23,114 nucleotides of DNA from contig JAWXCM010000094.1 in NCBI GenBank assembly GCA_034408745.1, positions 1-23,114 of the forward strand, written 5' to 3'. Below are positions 6,726 to 16,016 of this stretch, in pieces (positions within the stretch are counted from its first letter, which is position 1; every line of letters begins with the position of its first letter). Source of the stretch: JAWXCM01 sp034408745 (GTDB lineage Bacteria > Acidobacteriota > Terriglobia > Bryobacterales > Bryobacteraceae). The position numbers and the translations under genes are program-made. The notes under the pieces are model-generated. The model was given only the letters and a program-made list of their open reading frames with translations, was not told where the DNA came from and searched no databases.

Positions 6726-9700
6726 ATGAGAACACGTCTTCTATGCGGCAGGGTGCTTTTGGCACTCCTCTGCCTGTCCTTTGCAACGTTTGCGCAGGAC
6801 GTCACCGGCTCTGTTCAGGGCCGCGTCACCGATGCCACGGGCGCATCCATTCCCGACGCGAAAGCGGAACTCGTCAACGAACAAACCAACACCATCTCCA
6901 CTCAAAACACGGAATCCGGCGGCTCGTTTATCTTCAACCTGGTCCAACCTGGCAACTACACGGTCCGCGTTACGGCTAAGGGCTTTCAGACCTCAGTCAT
7001 GACCGGCGTCGGGGTCCAGGTGAACAGGGCTTCCCGAGCCGATGTGGCGCTGAAGATCGGTGGCGTCGCCGAGACTATTGAAGTCTCGGCCAGCGTGTCG
7101 CGCGTCGACACCGTTACGGCCCAGCAAAGTACCACCGCCAGCCAGAAGATGCTCACTGAGCTGCCGTCCTCCGGGCGCAGCGTGCTGAAGTTCGCGGAAA
7201 TGGCTCCGGGCGTCAACATCAGCACCGGCGATTCCCAGGTGATGAACATTCAGGGCGCGGGCGCCACGGTGAACGGCAACCGCTCCGGCCGCAACGTGTT
7301 CTACCTCGATGGCAGCGACAACACGGCTTCGTTTCGTAATTCCGCCCTCCAGTTCCCGAACCCCGATGCCGTGCAGGAAGTGAACATCGGAACGTCGAAC
7401 ACCTCGGCCGAATTCGGCAAGCAGCCCGGCGGCGTGTTCAACATCATCACCAAGTCGGGCAGCAACCAGTTGCACGGCAGCGGCTTCTACTTCTTCACCG
7501 ACAGCGCCCTCAACGCCAACGAGTGGGCACGCAACAAGTCCGGCGCTACGCGTCCCCCCGCGGCGTTGAAACAGATTGGCGGCACCGTCGGCGGGCCGAT
7601 CAAGAAGGACAAGCTGTTCTTCTTCGGTTCATACATGAACTACCGCGACCAGGACGCCGGCTTCCAGAACACCATCCGATTCCCAACACAGGCCATGCTC
7701 GGCGGGAATTTCTCGCAGTTCCCGCAGCAGCTCTACAACCCCGACACCGGCGTGGCTCTGCCCGGCAACATCATCCCGCAGAGTCTGATGGACCCGGTCG
7801 CCGCGAACCTGCTGAAGCTGTTCCCGACGGTGCAGAATTTCGACGACCGCTACAATTTCTCGTTTGTGAGCCCCGTCCTCAACCACGAATTTCTGGCCAA
7901 AGCCGACTACAACATATCTGCCAGCCATGCCCTGATGGTCAGCTACTTCCACACCCGCGGCGATCAGACGCAGGCCAATACGGCCGGTCCTACCAACGTG
8001 CCGGCGTGGGGTCCGCAGATCAACGACAGCAAGCAGCATACGGGTTCCATCCGCCACACCTGGACGGTCAGCCCGACCACGCTGATCCAGACGCGCTTCG
8101 CCTATGCGCGCCACATCGCGGACCGCACCAACGCCAACATCGGCAAGGATCTCTCGGATTTCGGTGCGGTATGGCCGCTTTCGCAGGAAGGCGCCCGCAA
8201 GTACATCCCGCGTCTCGCCATCTCCCAGGGACCCACCGCCCACCTCGGATTCCTCAGCCTGTTCGACCAGAAGAACTGGCGCATCGGCCCAACGGTGTCG
8301 CACATCCGCGGCAATCACAATATCCGCTTCGGCGCGGAAATTCAGAAGGACGGCGTGGCTCAGTTCAACGACAACGACAGCGCCAACTTCAGCTTCGACG
8401 GCCGCTCTTCGTCGCTCACCCGCGGTCAGGGCGTCTTTGGCTACGCAATGGCCGACATGCTGATGGGTCGCGTCTCGGGGTTCGGCACCAGCGGCATCCT
8501 CGACTACAACCTCTACAACAAAGCGTACTTCTTCTTCCTGCAGGACGAGTGGAAGATCACGCGCCGGCTGACGTTAACCCCCGGCCTGCGATATGAGCTG
8601 TACTCGCCAGTGCAGGAAGAAAACAACAAGGCATCGGCGTTCATCCTCGGCCACAAGTCGAACCAGTATGCGAACGCTCCGGTGAACCTTGCGTTCCTCG
8701 GCGACCAGGGCCTCGACAGCGGCTTTACGAAACAGGACAAGAACAACCTGGCGCCGCGCCTCGGGCTCGCCTATGACGTCTTCGGCAATGGCCGCACCGT
8801 GCTTCGCGGCGGCATCGGAATGTACTACATGTACAACCCGATGCAGATCCGCATGTGGAATGCCGAAGGCAATCCGTGGCGCCCCGGCGCATCGGGCGGC
8901 GAGGCATTGCTGCGCGACCCGTGGGGAACCAGCAAGACCATCGTGTACCCGAAGGCTCCGACGCCGTTCAACCCCGACCCGGCCACCTTCCAGTACCCGT
9001 CGCGCCTGAACAACGTGGTCGGCTTCAATCCGGACTTCGCTACGCCGTACTCCACGCAGTGGAACATCGCAGCCGCGCATGACTTCGCCGGCAAGGTGAC
9101 CGTGGAAGCCGCGTGGGTCGCCAACCGGGGCCGTAAGCAACTCCAGATGCTGCCGGGCAACTTCCCCGTCTACAGCTCCACTGCGACGCTCGCAAACCTT
9201 GAGGCTCGCCGTCCGATTCCGGGCTATGGACACGTAAGTATCATCAACACGCGCTCCAATTCCTGGTACGACGCGCTGCAGGTGAGCGCCGACACCCGCC
9301 TGTTCAAGGGGCTGACCTCGCGCTTCACCTACGTCTTCCAGAACGCGATGAACGTGAGCGATGCCGACCCAACCGGCAGCGGCAACCAGCAGACCGCGAA
9401 CCCGCTGAATCTCGACAACGAGAAGGCTCGCGTGGCTCCGAAGCAGGTGTTCCGGGCGTTCTACGTCTACGACATTCCGCTGTTCACCGATGCATCCAGG
9501 ATGCTCGGCAAGATTGCGGGTGGCTGGCAGGTGTCGGGCGTATTCCGCGCTTCCTCGGGCGATTTCGTCGACGTGACCCTCGGTGAGGACCGCAACCTCG
9601 ACGGCACAGGCGGCGACCGTCCCAACGTGAGCGGCCCGATTCAATACTCGTCAGGTGACCGGGATCAGCGCATGCAGTCTTTTCTGTCCAACACGTCCGT

Positions 9701-9968
9701 GTTCTCCACTCCCGCAGTCAATGTGTGGGGCAACCTTGGACGTAATTCCGTGGTCGGACCTGGCACGTGGGGCAGTGATCTGAGCGTCCTGAAGAACTTC
9801 CGGTTCTTTGAAGGCAAGACCATTCAGTTCCGTGCCGAGGCCTACAACTTCCTGAACCACGCGAACCTGAATAATCCGAACCTGAATATCCGGAACTCGG
9901 ACTTCAACAAGATCATCAACCGCAGCGGCAATCGCACGATGCAGATCGGCTTCCGATTCCTGTTTTGA
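6726..9968 (+). CDS. Oar-like TonB-dependent outer-membrane receptor (phytase-linked)
   Basis: A 1080-residue protein starting at ATG 6726, where a signal peptide begins (MRTRLLCGRVLLALLCLSF, cleavage near ATFAQ). Residues about 25-105 form a carboxypeptidase-regulatory-like Ig fold (GSVQGRVTDATGASIPDA, then GNYTVRVTAKGF). The plug domain follows (about 115-245: AETIEV, LPSSGRSV, QGAGATVNGNRSGRN, PGGVFNIITKSG). The rest is a 22-strand-type barrel with aromatic-rich strands (FFFGSYMNY, YFFFLQDEWK, LTPGLRYE), ending in an outer-membrane signature with terminal phenylalanine (MQIGFRFLF). It would import a substrate across the outer membrane using TonB energy. The stop overlaps the first possible start of the phytase gene (TTGA at 9965), and the phytase ATG is 15 bases on, so the two are one operon; the substrate is plausibly phytate-derived. 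There is no strong ribosome binding site. Confidence 0.92.
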   Translation: MRTRLLCGRVLLALLCLSFATFAQDVTGSVQGRVTDATGASIPDAKAELVNEQTNTISTQNTESGGSFIFNLVQPGNYTVRVTAKGFQTSVMTGVGVQVNRASRADVALKIGGVAETIEVSASVSRVDTVTAQQSTTASQKMLTELPSSGRSVLKFAEMAPGVNISTGDSQVMNIQGAGATVNGNRSGRNVFYLDGSDNTASFRNSALQFPNPDAVQEVNIGTSNTSAEFGKQPGGVFNIITKSGSNQLHGSGFYFFTDSALNANEWARNKSGATRPPAALKQIGGTVGGPIKKDKLFFFGSYMNYRDQDAGFQNTIRFPTQAMLGGNFSQFPQQLYNPDTGVALPGNIIPQSLMDPVAANLLKLFPTVQNFDDRYNFSFVSPVLNHEFLAKADYNISASHALMVSYFHTRGDQTQANTAGPTNVPAWGPQINDSKQHTGSIRHTWTVSPTTLIQTRFAYARHIADRTNANIGKDLSDFGAVWPLSQEGARKYIPRLAISQGPTAHLGFLSLFDQKNWRIGPTVSHIRGNHNIRFGAEIQKDGVAQFNDNDSANFSFDGRSSSLTRGQGVFGYAMADMLMGRVSGFGTSGILDYNLYNKAYFFFLQDEWKITRRLTLTPGLRYELYSPVQEENNKASAFILGHKSNQYANAPVNLAFLGDQGLDSGFTKQDKNNLAPRLGLAYDVFGNGRTVLRGGIGMYYMYNPMQIRMWNAEGNPWRPGASGGEALLRDPWGTSKTIVYPKAPTPFNPDPATFQYPSRLNNVVGFNPDFATPYSTQWNIAAAHDFAGKVTVEAAWVANRGRKQLQMLPGNFPVYSSTATLANLEARRPIPGYGHVSIINTRSNSWYDALQVSADTRLFKGLTSRFTYVFQNAMNVSDADPTGSGNQQTANPLNLDNEKARVAPKQVFRAFYVYDIPLFTDASRMLGKIAGGWQVSGVFRASSGDFVDVTLGEDRNLDGTGGDRPNVSGPIQYSSGDRDQRMQSFLSNTSVFSTPAVNVWGNLGRNSVVGPGTWGSDLSVLKNFRFFEGKTIQFRAEAYNFLNHANLNNPNLNIRNSDFNKIINRSGNRTMQIGFRFLF

Positions 9969-9982
9969 TCGGTGACTGGCTA

Positions 9983-10960
9983 ATGCGCTGCTTACTCCTC
10001 GCGGCGGTCCTGCTTGCTCGGGTGGACATCACACCCTTGCGCGAGACCGCCACTGAGCCTCATCAAACCGACGACCCCGCCATCTGGGTGAACCCCAGGG
10101 CGCCGCATGAGAGCTTCATCTTCGGGACCGTCAAGATGGCGGCTCCTGACGGCGCCATCGCGGTTTACCGCCTTGATGGCTCGCGGGTGATGCGCATCCC
10201 CAACGTGGATCGCCCGAACAATATCGATGTGGCCTATGGCCTCACTGTCGCTAAGCGGAAAATCGATATCGCCGTCGCCACCGAGCGCAACAAGAGCCAG
10301 CTCCGCGTCTTTGAAGTTGTGCCGGGAACAGGGCTCAGGGACCTGGCCGCCCTGCCGGTGTTTGCCGGCGAAACCGGCGCCCGTGGCCAGCCCATGGGTA
10401 TCGCCATGTATACGCGGAAGTCCGACCGGGCGCTGTTTGCCATCGTCAGCCGCAAGTCCGGTCCCAGCGGCACATACCTCTGGCAGTACCGGATCTCGGC
10501 GAACCAGGCTGGGGTCCTGATGGCCGAAAAGGTTCGTGAATTTGGTACCTACAGCGGCTCGAAGGAGATCGAAGCGGTTGCTGTCGACGCCGAGCGCGAG
10601 CACGTCTATTACTCCGACGAGGGAGCTGGCATCCGTAAGTATCACGCCGATCCGGCGCACCCTAAGGCCGCCACGGAGCTGGCCCTCTTTGCTCAAACCG
10701 GGTGGAAGGGCGACCGGGAAGGCATCGCCGTGCATGGGCGCTACATTGTCGCCACTGACCAGCAGCATCCCAATTCGGAGTTCCACGTCTTCCACCGTGA
10801 TACCCTGCGGGAGCTCGGCGTCTTCCGCATCGGCGCCGATACGACGGATGGCATCGACATCTCCCCCAACGGGCTGTTTGTCGCCATGAACGACAGTCGC
10901 CACAACTTCATCCTCGCCGAGTGGAGCCGCATCGCAGCTGCGTTGAAACTGAAGCCTTAA
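9983..10960 (+). CDS. Beta-propeller phytase (3-phytase family)
   Basis: A 325-residue protein from ATG 9983, preceded by GGTGA at a workable distance; a TTG at 9965 is an alternative start. A short hydrophobic N-terminus (MRCLLLAAVLLA) suggests export, although no clean cleavage site is seen. Family hallmarks of beta-propeller (BPP, alkaline) phytases occur in order: DDPAIWVNP near the N-terminus, RPNNIDVAYG, a SKEIEAVAVD then YYSDEGAGIRKY metal/phosphate-site segment, WKGDREGIAV, and DTTDGIDIS near the end. These calcium-dependent enzymes remove phosphate from inositol hexakisphosphate. Length is normal for the family. It sits between two TonB-dependent receptors on the same strand; receptor-linked BPP phytases are a known arrangement in soil and aquatic bacteria, supporting a phosphorus-scavenging role. 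Active-site completeness was judged by eye only. Confidence 0.9.
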   Translation: MRCLLLAAVLLARVDITPLRETATEPHQTDDPAIWVNPRAPHESFIFGTVKMAAPDGAIAVYRLDGSRVMRIPNVDRPNNIDVAYGLTVAKRKIDIAVATERNKSQLRVFEVVPGTGLRDLAALPVFAGETGARGQPMGIAMYTRKSDRALFAIVSRKSGPSGTYLWQYRISANQAGVLMAEKVREFGTYSGSKEIEAVAVDAEREHVYYSDEGAGIRKYHADPAHPKAATELALFAQTGWKGDREGIAVHGRYIVATDQQHPNSEFHVFHRDTLRELGVFRIGADTTDGIDISPNGLFVAMNDSRHNFILAEWSRIAAALKLKP

Positions 10961-10987
10961 CAAGCCGTTCTTACTTGTTGTCATGAG

Positions 10988-11000
10988 CTTGTGACACAAG
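10988..11000. promoter_or_regulatory. Palindrome between phytase and second receptor
   Basis: CTTGTGACACAAG is a perfect 6+1+6 palindrome 42 bases before the receptor ATG at 11042. Its loop is too short for a terminator hairpin and there is no T-tract, so if functional it is more likely an operator half-site pair. There is no independent support. Confidence 0.3.
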
Positions 11001-11041
11001 TGCGATGCCGTTGTATCGAAGTACTACTAACCTAATGTTAA

Positions 11042-13960
11042 ATGTACAAGGTCTCAAGAGCATTCGCTCTCTTTCTCTGCCTTGCTGGCACAGCTTTGGC
11101 CCAGGTAGATCGCGCCACCCTCGCCGGGACCGTTACTGACGCCTCAGGGGGCGCTGTCGATGGTGCAAACATCACTGTCGATTCCGGCACTACTGGTTTT
11201 CACCGCGAAATGCTCTCCGTTGGGGGCGCCTTCCAGTTGCTGGCCTTGCCTCCGGGCAGCTACGCTATTTCCGTTTCCAGGGTAGGTTTCAATACCGCCA
11301 AATTCGAGAACGTCGTTCTCACTGTCGGACAATCGCGCACCCTCGACGTGCAGCTCACGGTGGGTGCCATCTCCACCGCGATTGAGGTGGCAGCCGACAT
11401 CACTCCGCTGGAGCAGAAGAACGCCGAGATCGGGTCCGTCATCGGTGAACAGCAGATCCGGAACATCCCGCTAAACGGTCGCCACTGGGCGTCTCTGATG
11501 ATGCTCGCACCAGGCGCGGTAAACGTAGGCGAGGGCAATCAAAACAGCATTCGCTTCTTTGGTCGCCCCCGCGACGACAACAACTGGACCTTTGACGGGG
11601 TCGACGCCACCGGCATCAAAGACCCTCGCCAGGAAGGCAACCTGCGCCTCGTCATTTCCACCGATTCCATCGCCGAGTTTCGCGTCAACTCGCTGCCGTT
11701 CACCGCGGAAGGTGGTGTGGGCGGCGGGGCTCAGGTGAACCTTGTCTCCAAAACCGGCTCGAATCAGTTCCACGGCTCTGTCTTCGAGTTCTTCCGCAAC
11801 TCCAAACTCGATGCCCGGCGTCCTTTCGATGGCGCGAACCCGCCGCCCTTCCGCCTGAACCAGTTTGGAGGCAATATCGGTAGTCCCATTCGCAAGGACC
11901 GCACCTTCTTCTTCGCCAACTATGAGGGACTCTTCCAGCGCCTCACCGTTTCCCGTGCCGATGGGCTTGTCCCCTCCGCCTCCTTCCGCCAGCGCACTCC
12001 GGCGGCACTCCAAAGCCTGATCAACCTGTATCCGGTCGGCAATGCCCCTGGCGCCAATGCCAACGTCGACCGCCTGATCGCCCAAACCCCCGAGCGCCGC
12101 GACGAACATTCCGGCATGGCCCGAGTCGACCACCGCATTAACGACAAGCACAGCGTGTTCTTCCGCTTCGCCATGACCGACGGCCTGGTCAGCCTCATTC
12201 GCAATGGCCTTTTAGAAACCCGCGATTCCTTCATCCGTCCCACCAACGTCACCGCCCAGTGGCAGCAGGTTTGGAGCCCGAGGATGGTGAATGAAGTCAA
12301 GCTCGGCTTCAACCGCTCCGCGCTCACCCGGAACGATGTGGGGCGCATCCCGGAAGGTGTCTCCATCCCCGGCTTTACCTCCTCGCAGCCTACGTCCTAC
12401 ATCATCGAAAAGCCGAGCGCCTACTCCATCGTTGACAACCTTTCCTGGATCCGGGGTCGCCACACCCTGAAGTTCGGCGGCGAGATTCGACGCATCCATC
12501 TCAACGTCGGCAACGGGCCGGCCACCAGCGTCTCCTTCGCCAACCTCGATGCGTTCCTTCGCAACTCGCTCAACAGCGTTTCCATCGGCAGCCGCCTGGA
12601 TACGGTGGGCGTCCGCCGCACCTTCTACTCCGGCTACCTGCAGGATGAGATCCGCTTCAGCCCGGAACTCACTCTCAACCTCGGCCTGCGCTACGAAACG
12701 TATACTGTGTCGGAGGACGTCTACGGCCGCGGCCGCGTCTTCGACATCGTACGCTGCCAGGGCTTCTGCGCCCAGGGCAGTCCCTGGTTTTTCAGTGACA
12801 ACGACAACATCGCCCCACGCATCTCCCTCGCCTGGACTCCAAAGGCGCTCGGCGGCAAAACCGTCATCCGCACCGGCTATGGCCGCTACTTCGGTCCCGG
12901 GCAGAACGACGACGTAACGGCCGCCATCGACAGCCTGCCGGAGAACCTTTCGCTCTCGGCAGCGGACGCGCCGACGCTCAGCTATCCGATTTCGCCGTTC
13001 CTGGCTCAACTTCGCGGGCAGGGACAAACTCCGCGCAGCGTTCAGCGCGATCGCAAGGAGCCGGAATCCCAGATGTGGACCTTTTCGATCCAGCGGGAAC
13101 TTCCCGGCAGCACGGTGGCTCAGGTTGCTTACGTAGGCAACGTCGGTCGCAATCAGCTTACCCGGACTTACGTGAATACGTTCAACCCCGTAACCCGGAC
13201 CCGCCCGTTGTCCACCTTTGGACAAGTCGATGAAAAACGCTTCGACGGCAATACCAGTTTCAATGGCCTGCAGTCCTCACTGACGCGTTCGTTCTCCAAA
13301 GGCTTCCTCTTCCAGGCTCAGTACATGTGGGGACACGCCATCAGCGACAACGCTGGCTCCGGCGAAGGCGGCCAGATCCAGAACGTGGCGTGCCGCGCGT
13401 GCGACCGTGGCGATGCCGATTACGACATCCGCCACACATTCACCGCCAACACGGTCTACCAGCTTCCCTTCGCCCGTGCCCGCTGGTACGGCGGCTGGGA
13501 CTTGAGCGGCATTGTTACCGCCCGTACCGGCTCGCCTTTTAGCGTCTCCATCTCGCGTACCGCCGCCACCGTTCCCTCCGGCCAGACCCAGAATCAGCGC
13601 GCCGATTATCTCGGCGGCGACCCCTATGCCACCAACAAGGGACCCGGACTTTGGCTCAACCCAGCAGCCTTCGGACTGCCGGCGAGCGGCACCTACGGGA
13701 ACTCCGGCCGCAACCGCTTTCGCGGGCCTGGCCTGTGGCAAGCCGACCTTGGCGTCACCAGGAAATTCAGGCTCACTGAAGCCGTCAGCGTGGACTTCCG
13801 CGGCGAGATGTTCAACCTGTTCAACCGCGCGCAGTACGGCAACCCAGTGAGTGCCCGCCAAAACTCGACATTCGGGACCATCCTCGCCACCGCCAACGAC
13901 GGAGCCACCGGAACTGGAACCTCCCGTCAGGTCCAGTTCATGCTCAGATTGAATTTCTGA
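11042..13960 (+). CDS. Second Oar-like TonB-dependent outer-membrane receptor
   Basis: A 972-residue protein with signal peptide MYKVSRAFALFLCLAGTALAQ. The carboxypeptidase-regulatory-like domain follows (about 22-105: LAGTVTDASGGAVDGANITV, PPGSYAISVSRVGF), then a plug domain (IEVAADITPLEQ, IRNIPLNGRHWASLMMLAPG, GGAQVNLVSKTGSNQFHGSVFEFFRN) and a long barrel with repeated motifs such as FFFANYEG, YSGYLQDEIRF and LNLGLRYE, ending in an outer-membrane-type C-terminus (VQFMLRLNF). It is homologous in architecture to the first receptor but clearly diverged, so not a recent duplicate. It lies 81 bases after the phytase gene on the same strand and may be co-transcribed with it; a different ligand from the first receptor is likely. 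It converges on the next gene with only 11 bases between stops. Confidence 0.92.
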   Translation: MYKVSRAFALFLCLAGTALAQVDRATLAGTVTDASGGAVDGANITVDSGTTGFHREMLSVGGAFQLLALPPGSYAISVSRVGFNTAKFENVVLTVGQSRTLDVQLTVGAISTAIEVAADITPLEQKNAEIGSVIGEQQIRNIPLNGRHWASLMMLAPGAVNVGEGNQNSIRFFGRPRDDNNWTFDGVDATGIKDPRQEGNLRLVISTDSIAEFRVNSLPFTAEGGVGGGAQVNLVSKTGSNQFHGSVFEFFRNSKLDARRPFDGANPPPFRLNQFGGNIGSPIRKDRTFFFANYEGLFQRLTVSRADGLVPSASFRQRTPAALQSLINLYPVGNAPGANANVDRLIAQTPERRDEHSGMARVDHRINDKHSVFFRFAMTDGLVSLIRNGLLETRDSFIRPTNVTAQWQQVWSPRMVNEVKLGFNRSALTRNDVGRIPEGVSIPGFTSSQPTSYIIEKPSAYSIVDNLSWIRGRHTLKFGGEIRRIHLNVGNGPATSVSFANLDAFLRNSLNSVSIGSRLDTVGVRRTFYSGYLQDEIRFSPELTLNLGLRYETYTVSEDVYGRGRVFDIVRCQGFCAQGSPWFFSDNDNIAPRISLAWTPKALGGKTVIRTGYGRYFGPGQNDDVTAAIDSLPENLSLSAADAPTLSYPISPFLAQLRGQGQTPRSVQRDRKEPESQMWTFSIQRELPGSTVAQVAYVGNVGRNQLTRTYVNTFNPVTRTRPLSTFGQVDEKRFDGNTSFNGLQSSLTRSFSKGFLFQAQYMWGHAISDNAGSGEGGQIQNVACRACDRGDADYDIRHTFTANTVYQLPFARARWYGGWDLSGIVTARTGSPFSVSISRTAATVPSGQTQNQRADYLGGDPYATNKGPGLWLNPAAFGLPASGTYGNSGRNRFRGPGLWQADLGVTRKFRLTEAVSVDFRGEMFNLFNRAQYGNPVSARQNSTFGTILATANDGATGTGTSRQVQFMLRLNF

Positions 13961-13971
13961 CGCCAAAAGCG

Positions 13972-15864
13972 TTAGTGGCAGGCCAGCGGATACACGGCCG
14001 ACGGTGCCAGACAGTTGTTGCCTCCACCGTCGGCCACAATTCCCGCACCCAGGGAAAACTCCGGCCCAGGCACGCTGTGCCCGAAGTCGTTCTGCGTAAA
14101 CGTGGTCTGTCCGGGCAGGATCAGGGACAGCCGCGATGGATTCTCGACGTCCGCCAGCACGTTTCGAATGAACCGGTTTCCCTGAAGATTATTCAAAACG
14201 AACCCGACGCCCGCGTCCGGCCCCGCAGCGCTCCGGCTGCTGGAGATCCGGTTGCTGGACCATGTCACATTCGTCGCCGGACCGGACGCAACGTATAGAC
14301 CGGCGAACGGAACGGATATGCGGTTGGCGTGTACAAATATTCTGTCGACTATGCCGAGCTCAATGCCGCGTCCCGACCTGGTTATGGCGTTGTTCGACAC
14401 AATCGAACCGCTCATGTCGGTCATCCAGATCGCCGGATCCCAGGGCGTCGGAATTACAGAATCCACCTCGTTGCTGTCAATGGTGCCCAGTGTCCCGCCT
14501 GTAAGAATGAAACACGCATAATCCTTCGGAGCCGTGCACCGGTTGAAGCGCAGAGTTGCCCGCGTGCTCTCGTCGAACCAGATGGTGGCGTGGGACCTGT
14601 TATTCACCACGTTGATGTCCTCGGACTGCGTGAAAGCCAGCCGGTCGCTGCAGCCCTGAGCGTTGCATTCCGACGGTCCAAACGTATTCGACGAAACCAG
14701 CCCGTTACGGCTCCTCGCCACCCACAGGTAATCTCCCGGTGGCGCCTGCTTCACCAGTGTGCAGTTACGAACTGAAAATCCGTTCACGTTGTCGATGTCG
14801 ATCGCCAGCCCCCACGACTCGATCGAATTCCCCCGGCAGTCCAGCTGCACGTTGCTGGTGTTCTCAAAGCGCAGGCAACCGGCGTACAAAGGCGCCTGCA
14901 AATTGCTGTTCAGATGATAGTAGCCGGGCGTCGAAATCGTCCGGCAGGAACTGATTTGCGCACTTGCCGGAAGGGAGAAACCGGTGATCCGATAGATCGC
15001 GCTGGAACTGCTGCCGTGGGTGCTGACCAGCAAGTCCCCGGTCTGCGGATCGACGGACAGGCCCTCAGGACGTGCAAAGCGAGGACCCGCCAAAAATACC
15101 CGCCGTGTGTGCGGCAGCGGGTCACCCGTGTCGTTGATGTCGTAAGCCGCAATTGCGCCGTTGCGATACTCCGCCACCAGCATGCCGTCAACAGGAAAGC
15201 CGGCCGACCCGCCCTTCACGTACACGAAGGCCTGCGTATCGACAACCGGCAGCGTAGCCCGGAGCGTCACGTTCGAAAAGTCGTACGTTCCCGTCGGCTC
15301 GGCAACGTAGCGCGCCGAATAGAACTTCCCGCTGGCCGTGAGGATCTTCAAACCGCCGTCACTGCCCGCGCCTTTCACGCCGTGCGGCACAAACTGCAAA
15401 CCTCCCGGTGTGTCTGGCACAACGTCGACCGCTCTGCCGGGTCCCGCACTGCCCCAGCGGATCATCCCGACATCCACACCGCCACTCCCGGAGGCAATGG
15501 AGTAGAACAACACTTCTCCGGCGTTGAACGACGGGCCAAACACGGCGGATCCCGCGAGCTTCGGAGCCGCTGCGAACAACTTCACACTGCCCGTAAGTCC
15601 GTCGATGTGACCAGACGCGTCGCGGGTAAGACCAACCGAATAGAACGCCGCACCGGAGCCCTCGGCCGTTCCTCCAACAATCAGCTGGTTTGAATGGTCT
15701 GGATTCAGCGTGAGTCCGCCATAGGAGAGCGGAATAAATCCCGAGCTCTGTTTGTTTTGAAAAACTGGCGTGAGAGTATAGCCCGGGAACCCGGGCCCAA
15801 ACGAATCCGCCTGCATCACAACAGCCGGAAACGCCGCCATGACAAGGATCCATGTTGTTCGCAT
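13972..15864 (-). CDS. Secreted protein: N-terminal propeller-like region plus right-handed beta-helix
   Basis: A 630-residue protein from ATG 15864 with GGAG seven bases upstream; the frame extends further, but the signal peptide MRTTWILVMAAFPAVVMQADS marks this start. Residues about 25-300 read like an NHL/SMP-30-like propeller (TLNPDHSNQLIVGG, EGLSVDPQTGDLLVSTHG, AIYRITGF). From about 310 the sequence changes to short imperfect coils of the NosD / parallel beta-helix type (NSIESWGLAIDIDN, GFSVRNCTL, GLVSSNTFG, SGSIVSNNAITRSGRGIEL, GIVDRIFVHANRISV). Paired cysteines in both parts suit an extracytoplasmic protein. Beta-helices of this kind bind or cleave polysaccharide, but no catalytic residues can be named, so the function is unknown. 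It is expressed from its own promoter at 15988-16016. Confidence 0.8.
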   Translation of the reverse strand: MRTTWILVMAAFPAVVMQADSFGPGFPGYTLTPVFQNKQSSGFIPLSYGGLTLNPDHSNQLIVGGTAEGSGAAFYSVGLTRDASGHIDGLTGSVKLFAAAPKLAGSAVFGPSFNAGEVLFYSIASGSGGVDVGMIRWGSAGPGRAVDVVPDTPGGLQFVPHGVKGAGSDGGLKILTASGKFYSARYVAEPTGTYDFSNVTLRATLPVVDTQAFVYVKGGSAGFPVDGMLVAEYRNGAIAAYDINDTGDPLPHTRRVFLAGPRFARPEGLSVDPQTGDLLVSTHGSSSSAIYRITGFSLPASAQISSCRTISTPGYYHLNSNLQAPLYAGCLRFENTSNVQLDCRGNSIESWGLAIDIDNVNGFSVRNCTLVKQAPPGDYLWVARSRNGLVSSNTFGPSECNAQGCSDRLAFTQSEDINVVNNRSHATIWFDESTRATLRFNRCTAPKDYACFILTGGTLGTIDSNEVDSVIPTPWDPAIWMTDMSGSIVSNNAITRSGRGIELGIVDRIFVHANRISVPFAGLYVASGPATNVTWSSNRISSSRSAAGPDAGVGFVLNNLQGNRFIRNVLADVENPSRLSLILPGQTTFTQNDFGHSVPGPEFSLGAGIVADGGGNNCLAPSAVYPLACH

Positions 15865-15912
15865 TGGATCTTCTCCAACTCCTGCGATCACCACAGCGCC
15901 GAATTGTGAATT

Positions 15913-15952
15913 GTAAGGTCGTTCTTCGTCGTAAACAGGAAACAACCCTTAC
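15913..15952 (-). promoter_or_regulatory. Imperfect hairpin in the 5' leader of the beta-helix gene
   Basis: On the minus strand GTAAGG followed by TTGTTT (one bulged G) pairs with GAACGA-CCTTAC around a loop of about 15 bases, including two G-U pairs. It lies between the promoter and the ribosome binding site, so it could affect translation or mRNA stability. It matches no riboswitch family I know. Confidence 0.3.
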
Positions 15953-15987
15953 GGCGGTGGGAGAAATAGAGCCGACGCTCCGGGCTA

Positions 15988-16016
15988 ATTATTGGCCCCT
16001 TCGGAACCCTTGTCAA
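15988..16016 (-). promoter_or_regulatory. Sigma70-type promoter for the beta-helix gene
   Basis: On the minus strand a consensus TTGACA (-35) is followed after 17 bases by AATAAT (-10, five of six consensus). Transcription would begin near 15980, giving a leader of about 116 bases before ATG 15864. It sits between murA and this gene, so the gene can be expressed independently of the mur operon. Confidence 0.65.

Noticed and set aside
11011..11038. Promoter TTGTAT-16-TAATGT before the second receptor
   Set aside because: The start site would fall inside the coding sequence just after the ATG, so it cannot serve this gene as annotated.
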